The notes under the pieces: model-generated | The model's database searches: none | Told to the model about the DNA's origin: nothing | What the model saw: the letters and a program-made list of their open reading frames with translations, nothing else | Position numbers and translations under genes: made by a program | Assembly (NCBI GenBank): GCA_035493555.1 | Contig: DATJIC010000015.1 | Span: 1-20,269, forward strand | Direction: 5' to 3' | Length of the DNA stretch: 20,269 nucleotides | From: CAMLKC01 sp035493555 | Lineage (GTDB): Bacteria > Patescibacteriota > Saccharimonadia > Saccharimonadales > Saccharimonadaceae | Shown here: positions 1 to 7,093 of the stretch, in pieces | How positions within the stretch are numbered: position 1 is the first letter of the stretch | Layout of the letters: every line of letters begins with the position of its first letter

Positions 1-147
1 ACCATTAAGCTACCGAAGCTGCAGACTGGGCTTATCAAGAAATACTGGGACTGGCACTGTAAAATCCAGCGTGAGGTCACGTCGCTATGGGGTGTTGCTA
101 CTCAGCTAGTCGTGGTTGTAGCGAGTGTCCTTATTATTCACGGGTGA
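1..147 (+). CDS. C-terminal end of an unrecognised, probably membrane-anchored protein (partial)
   Basis: Frame 1 is open from the window edge to a TGA at 145-147, giving the last 48 residues of a gene that starts outside the window. The tail is basic and aromatic (KKYWDWHCK) and then carries a hydrophobic stretch (about residues 31-47, VATQLVVVVASVLIIHG) that would form one membrane segment at the very C-terminus. Nothing in this tail identifies a family. Its stop codon overlaps the Crp-like operator at 143-158, so the next gene's control region begins inside this gene. TGA is clearly used here as a stop. Confidence 0.6.
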   Translation, partial: TIKLPKLQTGLIKKYWDWHCKIQREVTSLWGVATQLVVVVASVLIIHG

Positions 148-158
148 GCTGGCTCACA
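143..158 (+). promoter_or_regulatory. Crp-like operator, site A (9 of 10 consensus bases)
   Basis: GGTGA-GCTGGC-TCACA matches the palindrome TGTGA-N6-TCACA at nine of ten arm positions. Its inner bases extend the symmetry (GTGAGC/GCTCAC). The centre at 150.5 lies 28.5 bp before the first base of the -10 box at 179, i.e. about -41 from the expected start, the class II activator position where the site replaces the -35 element. It probably serves the 66-aa membrane protein. Confidence 0.65.
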
Positions 159-178
159 GTATTTACTAGCGAATCCTA

Positions 179-184
179 TATACT
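179..184 (+). promoter_or_regulatory. -10 box TATACT of the 66-aa membrane protein gene
   Basis: TATACT, with no recognisable -35 at the right distance because the Crp-like operator covers that position. The predicted transcript starts near 191 with a short leader that contains the ribosome site AAGGAG (192-197). Confidence 0.55.
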
Positions 185-204
185 AACAACCAAGGAGAAA
201 CACT

Positions 205-405
205 ATGACAAAGAACGAAAAAACAGTACGCGTAATGAACGATCACGGCCCTAGCGGTTTTATATTTTTTGTGGCTTTTATCGGCGCCGCGGTATATTTT
301 GTACAGCAATCGGCCGGCTTTTGGGGATTTATTCTTGCCATTTTAAAGGCAGCGGTCTGGCCGGCATTTGTAATGTTCCACGTCCTGCACCTGCTTGGCG
401 CGTAG
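205..405 (+). CDS. Small two-span membrane protein (66 aa), unknown function
   Basis: A start ATG follows AAGGAG by 7 nt. The protein has a short charged head (MTKNEKTVRVMNDHG), then two hydrophobic segments at about residues 18-36 (FIFFVAFIGAAVYFVQQ) and 40-62 (WGFILAILKAAVWPAFVMFHV), both rich in aromatics. No catalytic or metal motif is apparent. I do not recognise a named function. It is transcribed alone: a separate -10 box precedes the next gene. Its promoter carries a Crp-like operator in the same arrangement as those of nrdJ, pyrD and the DUF4430 gene, so it is probably a member of that regulon. A role at the membrane related to respiration or B12 is possible but is inference only. 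Confidence 0.75.
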   Translation: MTKNEKTVRVMNDHGPSGFIFFVAFIGAAVYFVQQSAGFWGFILAILKAAVWPAFVMFHVLHLLGA

Positions 406-433
406 GTTCGTTGCGCCACCCGTCCGTCATCTA

Positions 434-439
434 TATACT
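434..439 (+). promoter_or_regulatory. -10 box TATACT for a leaderless acyltransferase gene
   Basis: TATACT ends 9 nt before the ATG at 449 and no purine-rich ribosome site lies between them, so the mRNA probably starts at or just before the ATG. No clear -35 was seen. Confidence 0.45.
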
Positions 440-448
440 TGAACATAT

Positions 449-2287
449 ATGGCGGGTAATAAAAAACCAACACACCATTATATTCCGGGGCTCGACGGCC
501 TGCGTGCGCTTGCCGTTATCGCCGTCGTTACCTACCACTTGTTCCCGCTAGCACTACCTGGTGGTTTTATTGGTGTCGATATATTTTTTGTTATTAGCGG
601 GTTTCTTATTACTTCGCTGCTCATAAACGAACATGTCAAAAACGGCAAAGTTGACCTCAAACGCTTTTGGACACGCCGCGCGCGCCGGCTTTTACCCGCA
701 TTGTTCGCGGTTATCGGCATCTCCTGTTCTGCCGCGTTCTTTATTAAGGGCGATGTGCTGGTTGGGCTGAGCCGCCAGGTACTCGGGGCGCTGACATTTA
801 ATAATAACTGGATTGAGATTGCCTCAGGTACAAACTATTTCGATGCCGCCAGCCTGCATTTGTTTACCAATTTTTGGTCCCTCGCGGTTGAGGAACAGTT
901 TTACGCCGTATGGCCGTTCATTATTGTTGGGATCCTTGGCATTTCAACTCTCACCAAACGGTACCGCGTGGGGCTATGGGCAAGCCTGGCTCTTTCTATC
1001 GTATCGGTTGTTTTAATGATACTTGTCTTTAATGGTGAAAACGTCACGCGGGTATATTACGGCAGCGACACCCACGCGTTTGGATTAATGCTGGGGGCTG
1101 CAATTGCATTCGTTGGCAATGTCCGCTATGCCAAAGCAGTCCAGCGCCAGGAAAAATGGCCGTCAGCACGATTTAAACGGCCATGGCTCATACAAACGCT
1201 TGGGGTTTTATCGTTTGCAGGGATCATTGCGCTGGCGTGTTTTTTGCCTGAGCAGTCGCTGCTTGCTTACAAAGGAGGACTGTTCGCCGCCAGCGTTTTA
1301 ACTGGCATTATTATCATTGCAACGGTCAGCAAGCGCGGCCTGCTGCAACGCCTGCTTGAAACAAAGCCGCTTAAGTGGATCGGCGTGCGTTCATACGGCA
1401 TCTATTTATGGCACTGGCCCGCATTTGTCTTATTCCATTACTCTTTACCGCAGGGCTACCAGTGGGCAACACCGCTCGCCACCCTAATGGTTACTTTTAC
1501 AGCGGCGACGCTCAGTTACCGCTACCTTGAAACGCCTGTACGTTCTGCGGGCATTCGCAGCTTTGTTGCACGCGGATTTAAAAAACAAAATACAGAAGCC
1601 GCCGACTCTTCCTCAAAAAACTGGAAACTGCGTGTTCACCCTTTTGCGCTTGTGAATATTACGGTTATAGTAATGACCCTGGCCGCAGTAGCTGTGGCAC
1701 CAACAAAAACAAAGGCTGAGCAGCAGGTAGAAGCTGGCCAGGCAGCAATTGCAAAAATGCGCCTGCAGCAACCGTCCGGAGCGGCCGTTTCAAAAAAGCC
1801 AAAACATATTACAGGAAAAGACATGACGCTCGTAGGCGACTCTGTTTCGCTTGCGAGTGCGCCCGAACTGCAAGCTAAATTCCCGGGTATTTACATTAAT
1901 GCCGAGGTTTCGCGCTCAATGCGAAGGGGAGGCCTTGAAACCATCGAAACGCTTATATCCACAAAGCAGCTACGGAGTGTTCTTGTTGTTGCGTTAGGGA
2001 CAAACGGCTACTACGGCGACGGCTTTATTCCGCGGCTGCTAAAAGAAGTAGGAAGAGACCGTGACGTTATATTTGTCACTTCACACGCGCCGGTCGTTTG
2101 GATACGCGATAATAACAATTACCTCCGCATGGTTGCAAAACAATACCATAACGTACATATTGCCGAATGGGACGCCGCCATAAGCGCGCACATTGAAGAT
2201 CTTGGGCCGGACGGCATTCACCCAGGACCAACCGGCGGAGGTCTGTACGCCAACTGCATTGCCGCGGCTGTCGCCAAGATTCGCTAA
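449..2287 (+). CDS. Acyltransferase-3 / SGNH fusion, OatA-like O-acetyltransferase
   Basis: The protein (612 aa) has the two-part plan of OatA-type enzymes. Residues 1 to about 375 are the multi-span acyltransferase-3 domain, with the R19-x10-H30 motif (RALAVIAVVTYH), the GGFIGVDIFFVISGFLIT segment and FWTRRARRLLPA. After another membrane segment near residues 400-415, residues about 455-612 form an extracellular SGNH esterase-like domain with GDS at 463-465 (catalytic S465), GTNG, and D588-x-x-H591 in DGIHPG. The family moves acetyl groups across the membrane onto cell-surface glycans, often peptidoglycan N-acetylmuramic acid, which can give lysozyme resistance. The substrate here is not shown by the sequence. 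Length and both active sites look intact. It starts without a ribosome site, close to a TATACT box. Confidence 0.9.
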   Translation: MAGNKKPTHHYIPGLDGLRALAVIAVVTYHLFPLALPGGFIGVDIFFVISGFLITSLLINEHVKNGKVDLKRFWTRRARRLLPALFAVIGISCSAAFFIKGDVLVGLSRQVLGALTFNNNWIEIASGTNYFDAASLHLFTNFWSLAVEEQFYAVWPFIIVGILGISTLTKRYRVGLWASLALSIVSVVLMILVFNGENVTRVYYGSDTHAFGLMLGAAIAFVGNVRYAKAVQRQEKWPSARFKRPWLIQTLGVLSFAGIIALACFLPEQSLLAYKGGLFAASVLTGIIIIATVSKRGLLQRLLETKPLKWIGVRSYGIYLWHWPAFVLFHYSLPQGYQWATPLATLMVTFTAATLSYRYLETPVRSAGIRSFVARGFKKQNTEAADSSSKNWKLRVHPFALVNITVIVMTLAAVAVAPTKTKAEQQVEAGQAAIAKMRLQQPSGAAVSKKPKHITGKDMTLVGDSVSLASAPELQAKFPGIYINAEVSRSMRRGGLETIETLISTKQLRSVLVVALGTNGYYGDGFIPRLLKEVGRDRDVIFVTSHAPVVWIRDNNNYLRMVAKQYHNVHIAEWDAAISAHIEDLGPDGIHPGPTGGGLYANCIAAAVAKIR

Positions 2288-2289
2288 TA

Positions 2290-2305
2290 TGTGACTAAGG
2301 TCACA
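2290..2305 (+). promoter_or_regulatory. Crp-like operator, site B (perfect consensus)
   Basis: TGTGA-CTAAGG-TCACA matches all ten consensus bases, and the symmetry extends one base outwards and one inwards (ATGTGAC-N4-GTCACAT, 2289-2306). It starts 3 bp after the acyltransferase stop codon. The centre (2297.5) is about 30 bp before the -10-like TACAAC at 2328-2333, so it is in activator position for pyrD. Confidence 0.75.
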
Positions 2306-2327
2306 TGGATAACCAGCCCAAAAGGGT

Positions 2328-2333
2328 TACAAC
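2328..2333 (+). promoter_or_regulatory. -10-like box TACAAC for pyrD
   Basis: TACAAC ends 6 nt before the ATG at 2340, which predicts a leaderless transcript. The exact hexamer is uncertain (GTTACA two bases earlier also fits). The Crp-like site replaces the -35 region. Confidence 0.4.
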
Positions 2334-2339
2334 TGGTAT

Positions 2340-3470
2340 ATGATCCACACTCTTAGTACCACCACCGAAAAACTTTATAAATACATAGGCAAACCGGTTT
2401 TATTTAAAATTGCTCCCGATACCGTCCACCGGCATCTTGTTACGGCGGGCGCCACTTTGCAGCGCAGTCAGTTTGTCCGAAAATCACTGAGAAAAATGTG
2501 GGCGTACGAGAATCCCCGGATGCTTAGCCAGACAATCCATGGCGTCACGTTTAAAAACCCCGTTGGACTCTCTGCCGGATTTGATAAGAATTTTAAACTG
2601 CCGCTGCTTATGAACGCCGTGGGGTTTGGGTTTATGGAAGGCGGATCGCTTACGCTTGAAGCCTGCGAGGGCAATCCTAAACCCTGGTTTTACCGGCTGC
2701 CGGCCTCGAAATCACTGGTTGTCCACGCCGGGCTTGCCAATGATGGCGTCGAGTCAATTATCCAGCGGCTGCAAACGTATGGTACGCGGCGGCTCGCGGG
2801 GTTTCCGCTCAATATATCCGTAGCAAAAACAAATTCGCCACACGCCTGCACCGACAGCGAGGCGATTGCCGATTACATTGGCAGTCTCCGCTATATCCGC
2901 CGCTCCGCTCTTGGTGATATGATCACTCTTAATATCTCTTGCCCTAATACCTACGGCGGTGAACCGTTTACGACGCCCGAACGGTTAGAACTTTTGCTCG
3001 CAGCAGTCGATACATTGCACCTAAACCAGCCTGTGTTCGTTAAAATGCCCAGCCACCTGCCATGGAAAGAATGCAACCTGCTGCTCCGCGTCATTGCCCG
3101 CCACCACGTTGACGGCGTCACTATTGGTAATTTAGCCAAGGACCGAAAAGCAGCAAAACTCACCGACAAATTGCCCAGCCGCATAAAAGGCGGACTAAGC
3201 GGCAAGCCCACCCAAAAAATAACCGACGATCTCATTCGTAAAACATATAAAAACTACCAAGGTCGGTTCATTATTATAGGCGTGGGCGGTATTTTTACCG
3301 CCGAGGATGCATACCGCAAAATAACGCTTGGCGCGAACTTGGTGGAGCTTATTACCGGAATGATTTTTGAAGGCCCGCAACGCATTGGCCAAATTAACGA
3401 AGGCCTGACAGAACTGCTTGCCCGGGATGGTTTTACGCACATTAGCGAGGCAATAGGCAGCAAGGCATAA
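2340..3470 (+). CDS. pyrD: Dihydroorotate dehydrogenase, class 2 layout
   Basis: This FMN enzyme oxidises dihydroorotate to orotate in pyrimidine synthesis. Class 2 members sit on the membrane and pass electrons to quinone. The protein (376 aa) has an N-terminal helical extension of about 60 residues as in class 2, then the barrel with NPVGLSAGFDKN (substrate/FMN loop), VFVKMPSHLPW, DGVTIGNLAKDR and the phosphate-binding IGVGGIFTAEDAYRKITLGA. The catalytic loop reads NISCPNT, with Cys201 where class 2 enzymes normally have serine; cysteine is the class 1 base. The usual substrate loop GFNN is replaced by GLANDG. It has its own Crp-like operator and sits alone with no other pyr gene in view, so its role could be electron donation to a quinone pool as much as pyrimidine synthesis. 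Confidence 0.88.
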   Translation: MIHTLSTTTEKLYKYIGKPVLFKIAPDTVHRHLVTAGATLQRSQFVRKSLRKMWAYENPRMLSQTIHGVTFKNPVGLSAGFDKNFKLPLLMNAVGFGFMEGGSLTLEACEGNPKPWFYRLPASKSLVVHAGLANDGVESIIQRLQTYGTRRLAGFPLNISVAKTNSPHACTDSEAIADYIGSLRYIRRSALGDMITLNISCPNTYGGEPFTTPERLELLLAAVDTLHLNQPVFVKMPSHLPWKECNLLLRVIARHHVDGVTIGNLAKDRKAAKLTDKLPSRIKGGLSGKPTQKITDDLIRKTYKNYQGRFIIIGVGGIFTAEDAYRKITLGANLVELITGMIFEGPQRIGQINEGLTELLARDGFTHISEAIGSKA

Positions 3471-3489
3471 TGCCGCGCCGCACATGCGG

Positions 3490-3495
3490 TATACT
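3490..3495 (+). promoter_or_regulatory. -10 box TATACT for the VOC protein gene
   Basis: TATACT lies 20 bp after the pyrD stop. It is followed by a leader with a strong ribosome site AGGAGG (3509-3514) 5 nt before the ATG at 3520, in contrast to the leaderless genes nearby. Confidence 0.4.
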
Positions 3496-3519
3496 TAAGA
3501 GTATTAAGTAGGAGGCAAA

Positions 3520-3900
3520 ATGTTTAAAGATACACAGGCATTCAGTGGCTTTTCGGTTAACGACCTAGAGGCAACAAAAGAATTTTACAGCACCGTACTA
3601 GGTGTTGATGTGCAGAGCGACCAAATGGGACTGCACCTTAATATCCCGGGCGGCATACCTATTTTTGTCTATCCCAAAAAAGACCACACACCCGCGTCCT
3701 TTACTATCCTTAATTTCCCAGTAGAGAACATCGACGAGGCTGTCGAGGCACTCACAGCCAAAGGCGTTGCGTTCGAGCACTACGAAATGACCGACGAAAA
3801 GGGGATTGCGCGCGGCCTTAGCAGGAACATGGGGCCCGATATCGCATGGTTTAAAGACCCTTCCGGCAATATTCTCTCTGTCCTCCAGCAAAATCCATAA
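3520..3900 (+). CDS. VOC-superfamily (glyoxalase/bleomycin-resistance-like) protein
   Basis: A 126-aa protein with the vicinal oxygen chelate fold pattern. The first half-domain has FSGFSVNDLEATKEFYSTVLG and the second has DPSGNILSVLQ, the typical end of such proteins (F-x-D-P-x-G-N). The PVENIDEAVEALTAKGV segment is the usual inter-module helix. These proteins bind a divalent metal and act as lyases, isomerases or antibiotic binders, and the substrate cannot be told from the sequence. The AGGAGG ribosome site fixes the start. It lies 12 nt upstream of the TauE/SafE gene and the two are probably co-transcribed. Confidence 0.85.
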   Translation: MFKDTQAFSGFSVNDLEATKEFYSTVLGVDVQSDQMGLHLNIPGGIPIFVYPKKDHTPASFTILNFPVENIDEAVEALTAKGVAFEHYEMTDEKGIARGLSRNMGPDIAWFKDPSGNILSVLQQNP

Positions 3901-3912
3901 ACCGCCACGCAT

Positions 3913-4629
3913 ATGATCATATGGTTTTTTGTTTCCGGTTTTATCGCCACGGTTATTGGCACGGTTGCGGGTTTTGGCGTGGCAACGATTTTACTGCCCG
4001 TTGCACTATTGTTCTTTGACTTTAAAACCGCCTTGGTTCTTGTTGCGCTACTGCACCTATTTGGAAGCCTTAGTCGAATATCGTTTTTTAAGAATGGTAT
4101 CGACTGGAGAAAAACCGTCTTTTTTGGTATTCCCGGCCTTATAGCAAGTGTCGCGGGTGCCGCGCTTGTCACGTTCGTCAACCAGGCACTGCTCCAGCTG
4201 CTCCTTGGCGTCTTTTTAGGCGCATATGCCATATTTGCCTTTTTAGAACCAAAGTTCAAACTAAAGGCGAGCGTTCAAAGTATGGTTATCGGCGGCACCT
4301 CCTCTGGCTTTCTTTCGGGTCTTATTGGTGCTGGCGGAGCGCTGCGGAGCGTCTTTTTAACCGCTTACCGCATGCCAAAAGAAAGCTATATTGCAACGTC
4401 GGCAATTTTAGCGGTGATCATCGACGGCGCCCGCATTCCGGTTTACTTAGGGAACGGCCTCCTTGTCAGTTCGTATTACTGGATGCTCCCGGTACTTTTT
4501 ATCCTGGCCGTAGGCGGCGTATTTGTTGGTAAACGCATAGCCAAAAACATACCAAACAAGGCGTTCACCCGGCTCGTCCTCGTATGCCTTTTGCTTATTG
4601 GCATAAAGCTTATTGCCGATGCGCTTTAG
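3913..4629 (+). CDS. TauE/SafE-family membrane permease
   Basis: A 238-aa protein made mostly of hydrophobic segments, with the family's repeated glycine-rich motifs: GTVAGFGVATILLPVALL near residues 17-34 and its second-half counterpart GFLSGLIGAGGALRSVFLTAY near residues 134-154. Between them is a short basic loop (FKNGIDWRKT). The family exports or imports sulfite, sulfoacetate or other small organic anions by an unclear mechanism. The start ATG at 3913 follows the VOC gene by 12 nt without a clear ribosome site, so translation probably depends on the upstream gene. A fully symmetrical CATATGATCATATG (3910-3923) covers the start codon but is probably coincidental. Confidence 0.85.
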   Translation: MIIWFFVSGFIATVIGTVAGFGVATILLPVALLFFDFKTALVLVALLHLFGSLSRISFFKNGIDWRKTVFFGIPGLIASVAGAALVTFVNQALLQLLLGVFLGAYAIFAFLEPKFKLKASVQSMVIGGTSSGFLSGLIGAGGALRSVFLTAYRMPKESYIATSAILAVIIDGARIPVYLGNGLLVSSYYWMLPVLFILAVGGVFVGKRIAKNIPNKAFTRLVLVCLLLIGIKLIADAL

Positions 4630-4658
4630 CCCGGTGTAGTACTTATTACAGTATTTTT

Positions 4659-4674
4659 TGTGACATGTGTCACA
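4659..4674 (+). promoter_or_regulatory. Crp-like operator, site C (perfect consensus)
   Basis: TGTGA-CATGTG-TCACA matches all ten consensus bases, and the arms are symmetrical over seven bases (TGTGACA/TGTCACA). The centre (4666.5) lies 28.5 bp before the first base of TATAAC at 4695, exactly the spacing of site A, so it is a class II activator arrangement for nrdJ. Confidence 0.8.
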
Positions 4675-4689
4675 GGCTATATATTGTGT
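4674..4689 (+). promoter_or_regulatory. Candidate NrdR box upstream of nrdJ
   Basis: AGGCTATATATTGTGT agrees with 14 of 16 positions of the NrdR consensus acaCwAtATaTwGwgt as I recall it. It lies between the Crp-like operator and the -10 box, where an NrdR repressor would block RNA polymerase. A weaker second box (ACACTACCTGTGGAGG, 4707-4722, about 11 of 16) begins 33 bp further on; known pairs are usually about 31-32 bp apart, so the second box is doubtful. Confidence 0.5.
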
Positions 4690-4694
4690 TGTTT

Positions 4695-4700
4695 TATAAC
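4695..4700 (+). promoter_or_regulatory. -10 box TATAAC of the nrdJ operon
   Basis: TATAAC with the operator in place of a -35. The predicted start is near 4707, giving a leader of about 68 nt. It includes a small hairpin, CCTTCA-AGCCC-TGAAGG (4728-4744), and the ribosome site GGGAG (4761-4765) 9 nt before the ATG. Confidence 0.5.
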
Positions 4701-4774
4701 CTATAGACACTACCTGTGGAGGGTACACCTTCAAGCCCTGAAGGCACAATAAACAACAACGGGAGACAATAATT

Positions 4775-7087
4775 ATGGCGAAACAAAACGCCCCTTTAGA
4801 GGACAATAAACAGCATGAAAAAAGCGCGGCTATGCGAACCTACAAAAAATATGTGCCAAGCACGCAAAAACGCGACGGTAAAATAGTACCGTTTGAATTT
4901 GACAAGATAGTGCATGCCGTCCATAAAGCATTGCAAGAGACAGGCGAAGGTACACCCGAGGAAGCGGCAGTTATCGCACACAAAGTAGCCGGTGAGCTTA
5001 TGCAGGTTGCCAAAAAATACAAGACCCTCGTTCCCAACGTCGAAGCAATCCAGGACGAAGTAGAGCGACAGCTGATGCTGAGTGATTTTACAGCAACCGC
5101 AAAGGCCTTTATTTTGTACCGTGAAGAGCACGCCAAGCTACGCCAGCAGGAACAAATGATATCGCAGGAAGTCCGCGACAAGGTGGCCGAGAGCGGCAAG
5201 TATTTTGCATCGTCTTACCAAGAATTTATTTTTTACCAGTTTTATGCCCGTTGGCGCGATGAACTAGGCAGGCGCGAAACCTGGGCAGAAGCCATTGACC
5301 GGTTTATGAGCTATATGCAAAAAAAGCTAGGCACGGCGCTAAAGGACACTGAGTATAGCGACGTGCGCAAAGCAATTCTAAACCAAGAAATCTGTCCCTC
5401 AATGCGCCTGCTTTGGTCGGCTGGTGATGCCTGCGAAGCAACAAACGACTGCGCGTATAACTGCGCTTATATTGCACCGACTACATGGGAAGACCTATCG
5501 GAAATCATGTATGTGTCTATGTGCGGCGCCGGCTGCGGCTTTGCGGTCGAACCCGAAAACGTAGAAAAGTTCCCGCAAATTCAAAAGCAGACCGGCAAGA
5601 AAAGGCCGGACATCCTGGTTGAAGACAGCAAGGAAGGCTGGTGCGACGCATTTGTTTTGGCGTGCCGCGCATGGGCAGGAGGTTACGACGTAGAGATCGA
5701 CTACTCAATGGTCCGGCCGGCAGGAGCCAGGCTCATTACCATGGGCGGCCGCTCGTCGGGGCCAGCACCGCTTCGTGACCTCATGAACTTTACCCGCAGC
5801 AAAATGCTCGCACGCCAGGGAAAGCGTCTTACCACGCTCGACCTCCATGACATCATTTGCCAGATCGGCCTGATTGTCGTAGCGGGCGGTGTCCGCCGTT
5901 CAGCACTGATTTCACTCTCCTCGCTCGACGACACCGCCATGCGCGATGCCAAAAAAGGCGCATTTTGGCAAACCGAAGGCCAGCGCTCCATGGCAAACAA
6001 CTCGGCCGTATACGAGAACAAACCAACGGCGGGGGAATTTTTAGAAGAATGGACAGCACTGGTAACCTCTGGCAGTGGAGAGCGCGGCATTTTTAACCGC
6101 GGCGGGTTTGAGCAGCAACTGCCAAAACGGCGCTGGGAAAGTATAAAGGACCAGCCGCAAATGGGAGTTAACCCCTGCGGCGAAATCTACCTGCGTTCAA
6201 AGCAGTTCTGTAACCTTACCTCTATTGTCGTTCGCCCTGACGACGATATGGAAAACCTGCAGCGCAAAATGCGCCTCGCCACCATTATTGGCACCTACCA
6301 GGCAACACTCACCGACTTTGGTTACCTTAACGAAGCATGGCACAACAACTGCGAAGCAGAGCAACTGCTTGGCGTATCGATTACCGGCTATTACGACAAT
6401 AAGATTGTCCGAAACGACACCAACCTTGATATACTCCGCGAAGAGGCGATTGCTACTAACAAGGTGTATGCCAAACGGTTTGGTAAAAGCCCCTCAACGG
6501 CCATTACCTGCGTCAAACCGCACGGCAACTCCGGGCAGTTGCTTGGCGTTGGTTCGGGTATGCACCCATGGTTTGCCCACTATTATATTCGGCGCGTACG
6601 CATTAGTGTGAACGACCCGCTCCTAAAGCTTGCTAAGGAGCAGAATGTTCCGGTCTATCCAGAGGTGGGCTACTCGACCTCAACGACAACAACCATGGTA
6701 CTGGAGTTTCCCGTTAAAGCCCCCGAAGGCGCCATTGTTGCCAGGGATGTTTCTGCCTTGGAGATGCTAACAGAGTGGAAACGACTTAAAGAGCACTTCA
6801 CCGAACACAACCCATCGGTCACCATTTACGCCAGTGATGATGAGTGGATCAGCATTGCCAACTTTGTGTACGAGAACTGGGATATTGTCGGGGGACTCTC
6901 GTTCCTGCCACGCAACGACCACATTTACCAGTTAGCACCCTACGAGGAAATAACTAAAGAGGAATATGAGAAACGAAAGGCAGCGCTTGGCAACCTTGAT
7001 TTCTCACGGCTCGTTATTTACGAACAGCATGACCAGACCATCGGAGCAAAGGAATTGGGCTGCGTGGGCGGCGTGTGCGAGCAGTAA
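4775..7087 (+). CDS. nrdJ: Adenosylcobalamin-dependent (class II) ribonucleoside-triphosphate reductase
   Basis: The enzyme makes deoxynucleotides by a radical mechanism started by coenzyme B12, and needs no oxygen. The protein (770 aa) opens with an ATP-cone allosteric domain (about residues 30-120, KRDGKIVPFEFDKIVHAV), then the barrel of the monomeric Lactobacillus leichmannii type. Visible active-site features are NPCGE with C468 (thiyl radical), C479 eleven residues later (the same spacing as C408/C419 in the Lactobacillus enzyme), candidate first partner cysteines C226/C230, and the C-terminal reducing pair CVGGVC (C763/C768, spacing as in C731/C736). It is preceded by a Crp-like operator and a candidate NrdR box. 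The adenosyltransferase gene follows after 6 nt, so the operon codes for both the enzyme and the supply of its cofactor. Confidence 0.95.
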   Translation: MAKQNAPLEDNKQHEKSAAMRTYKKYVPSTQKRDGKIVPFEFDKIVHAVHKALQETGEGTPEEAAVIAHKVAGELMQVAKKYKTLVPNVEAIQDEVERQLMLSDFTATAKAFILYREEHAKLRQQEQMISQEVRDKVAESGKYFASSYQEFIFYQFYARWRDELGRRETWAEAIDRFMSYMQKKLGTALKDTEYSDVRKAILNQEICPSMRLLWSAGDACEATNDCAYNCAYIAPTTWEDLSEIMYVSMCGAGCGFAVEPENVEKFPQIQKQTGKKRPDILVEDSKEGWCDAFVLACRAWAGGYDVEIDYSMVRPAGARLITMGGRSSGPAPLRDLMNFTRSKMLARQGKRLTTLDLHDIICQIGLIVVAGGVRRSALISLSSLDDTAMRDAKKGAFWQTEGQRSMANNSAVYENKPTAGEFLEEWTALVTSGSGERGIFNRGGFEQQLPKRRWESIKDQPQMGVNPCGEIYLRSKQFCNLTSIVVRPDDDMENLQRKMRLATIIGTYQATLTDFGYLNEAWHNNCEAEQLLGVSITGYYDNKIVRNDTNLDILREEAIATNKVYAKRFGKSPSTAITCVKPHGNSGQLLGVGSGMHPWFAHYYIRRVRISVNDPLLKLAKEQNVPVYPEVGYSTSTTTTMVLEFPVKAPEGAIVARDVSALEMLTEWKRLKEHFTEHNPSVTIYASDDEWISIANFVYENWDIVGGLSFLPRNDHIYQLAPYEEITKEEYEKRKAALGNLDFSRLVIYEQHDQTIGAKELGCVGGVCEQ

Positions 7088-7093
7088 ATCCTC

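Noticed and set aside
3733..3748. TGTCG-AGGCAC-TCACA, a further Crp-like motif
   Set aside because: It matches fewer bases, lies inside the VOC gene and has no promoter after it, so it is probably chance.
3910..3923. Perfect palindrome CATATGATCATATG over the TauE/SafE start codon
   Set aside because: A short AT-rich palindrome without a promoter or second copy nearby; no regulator is suggested.
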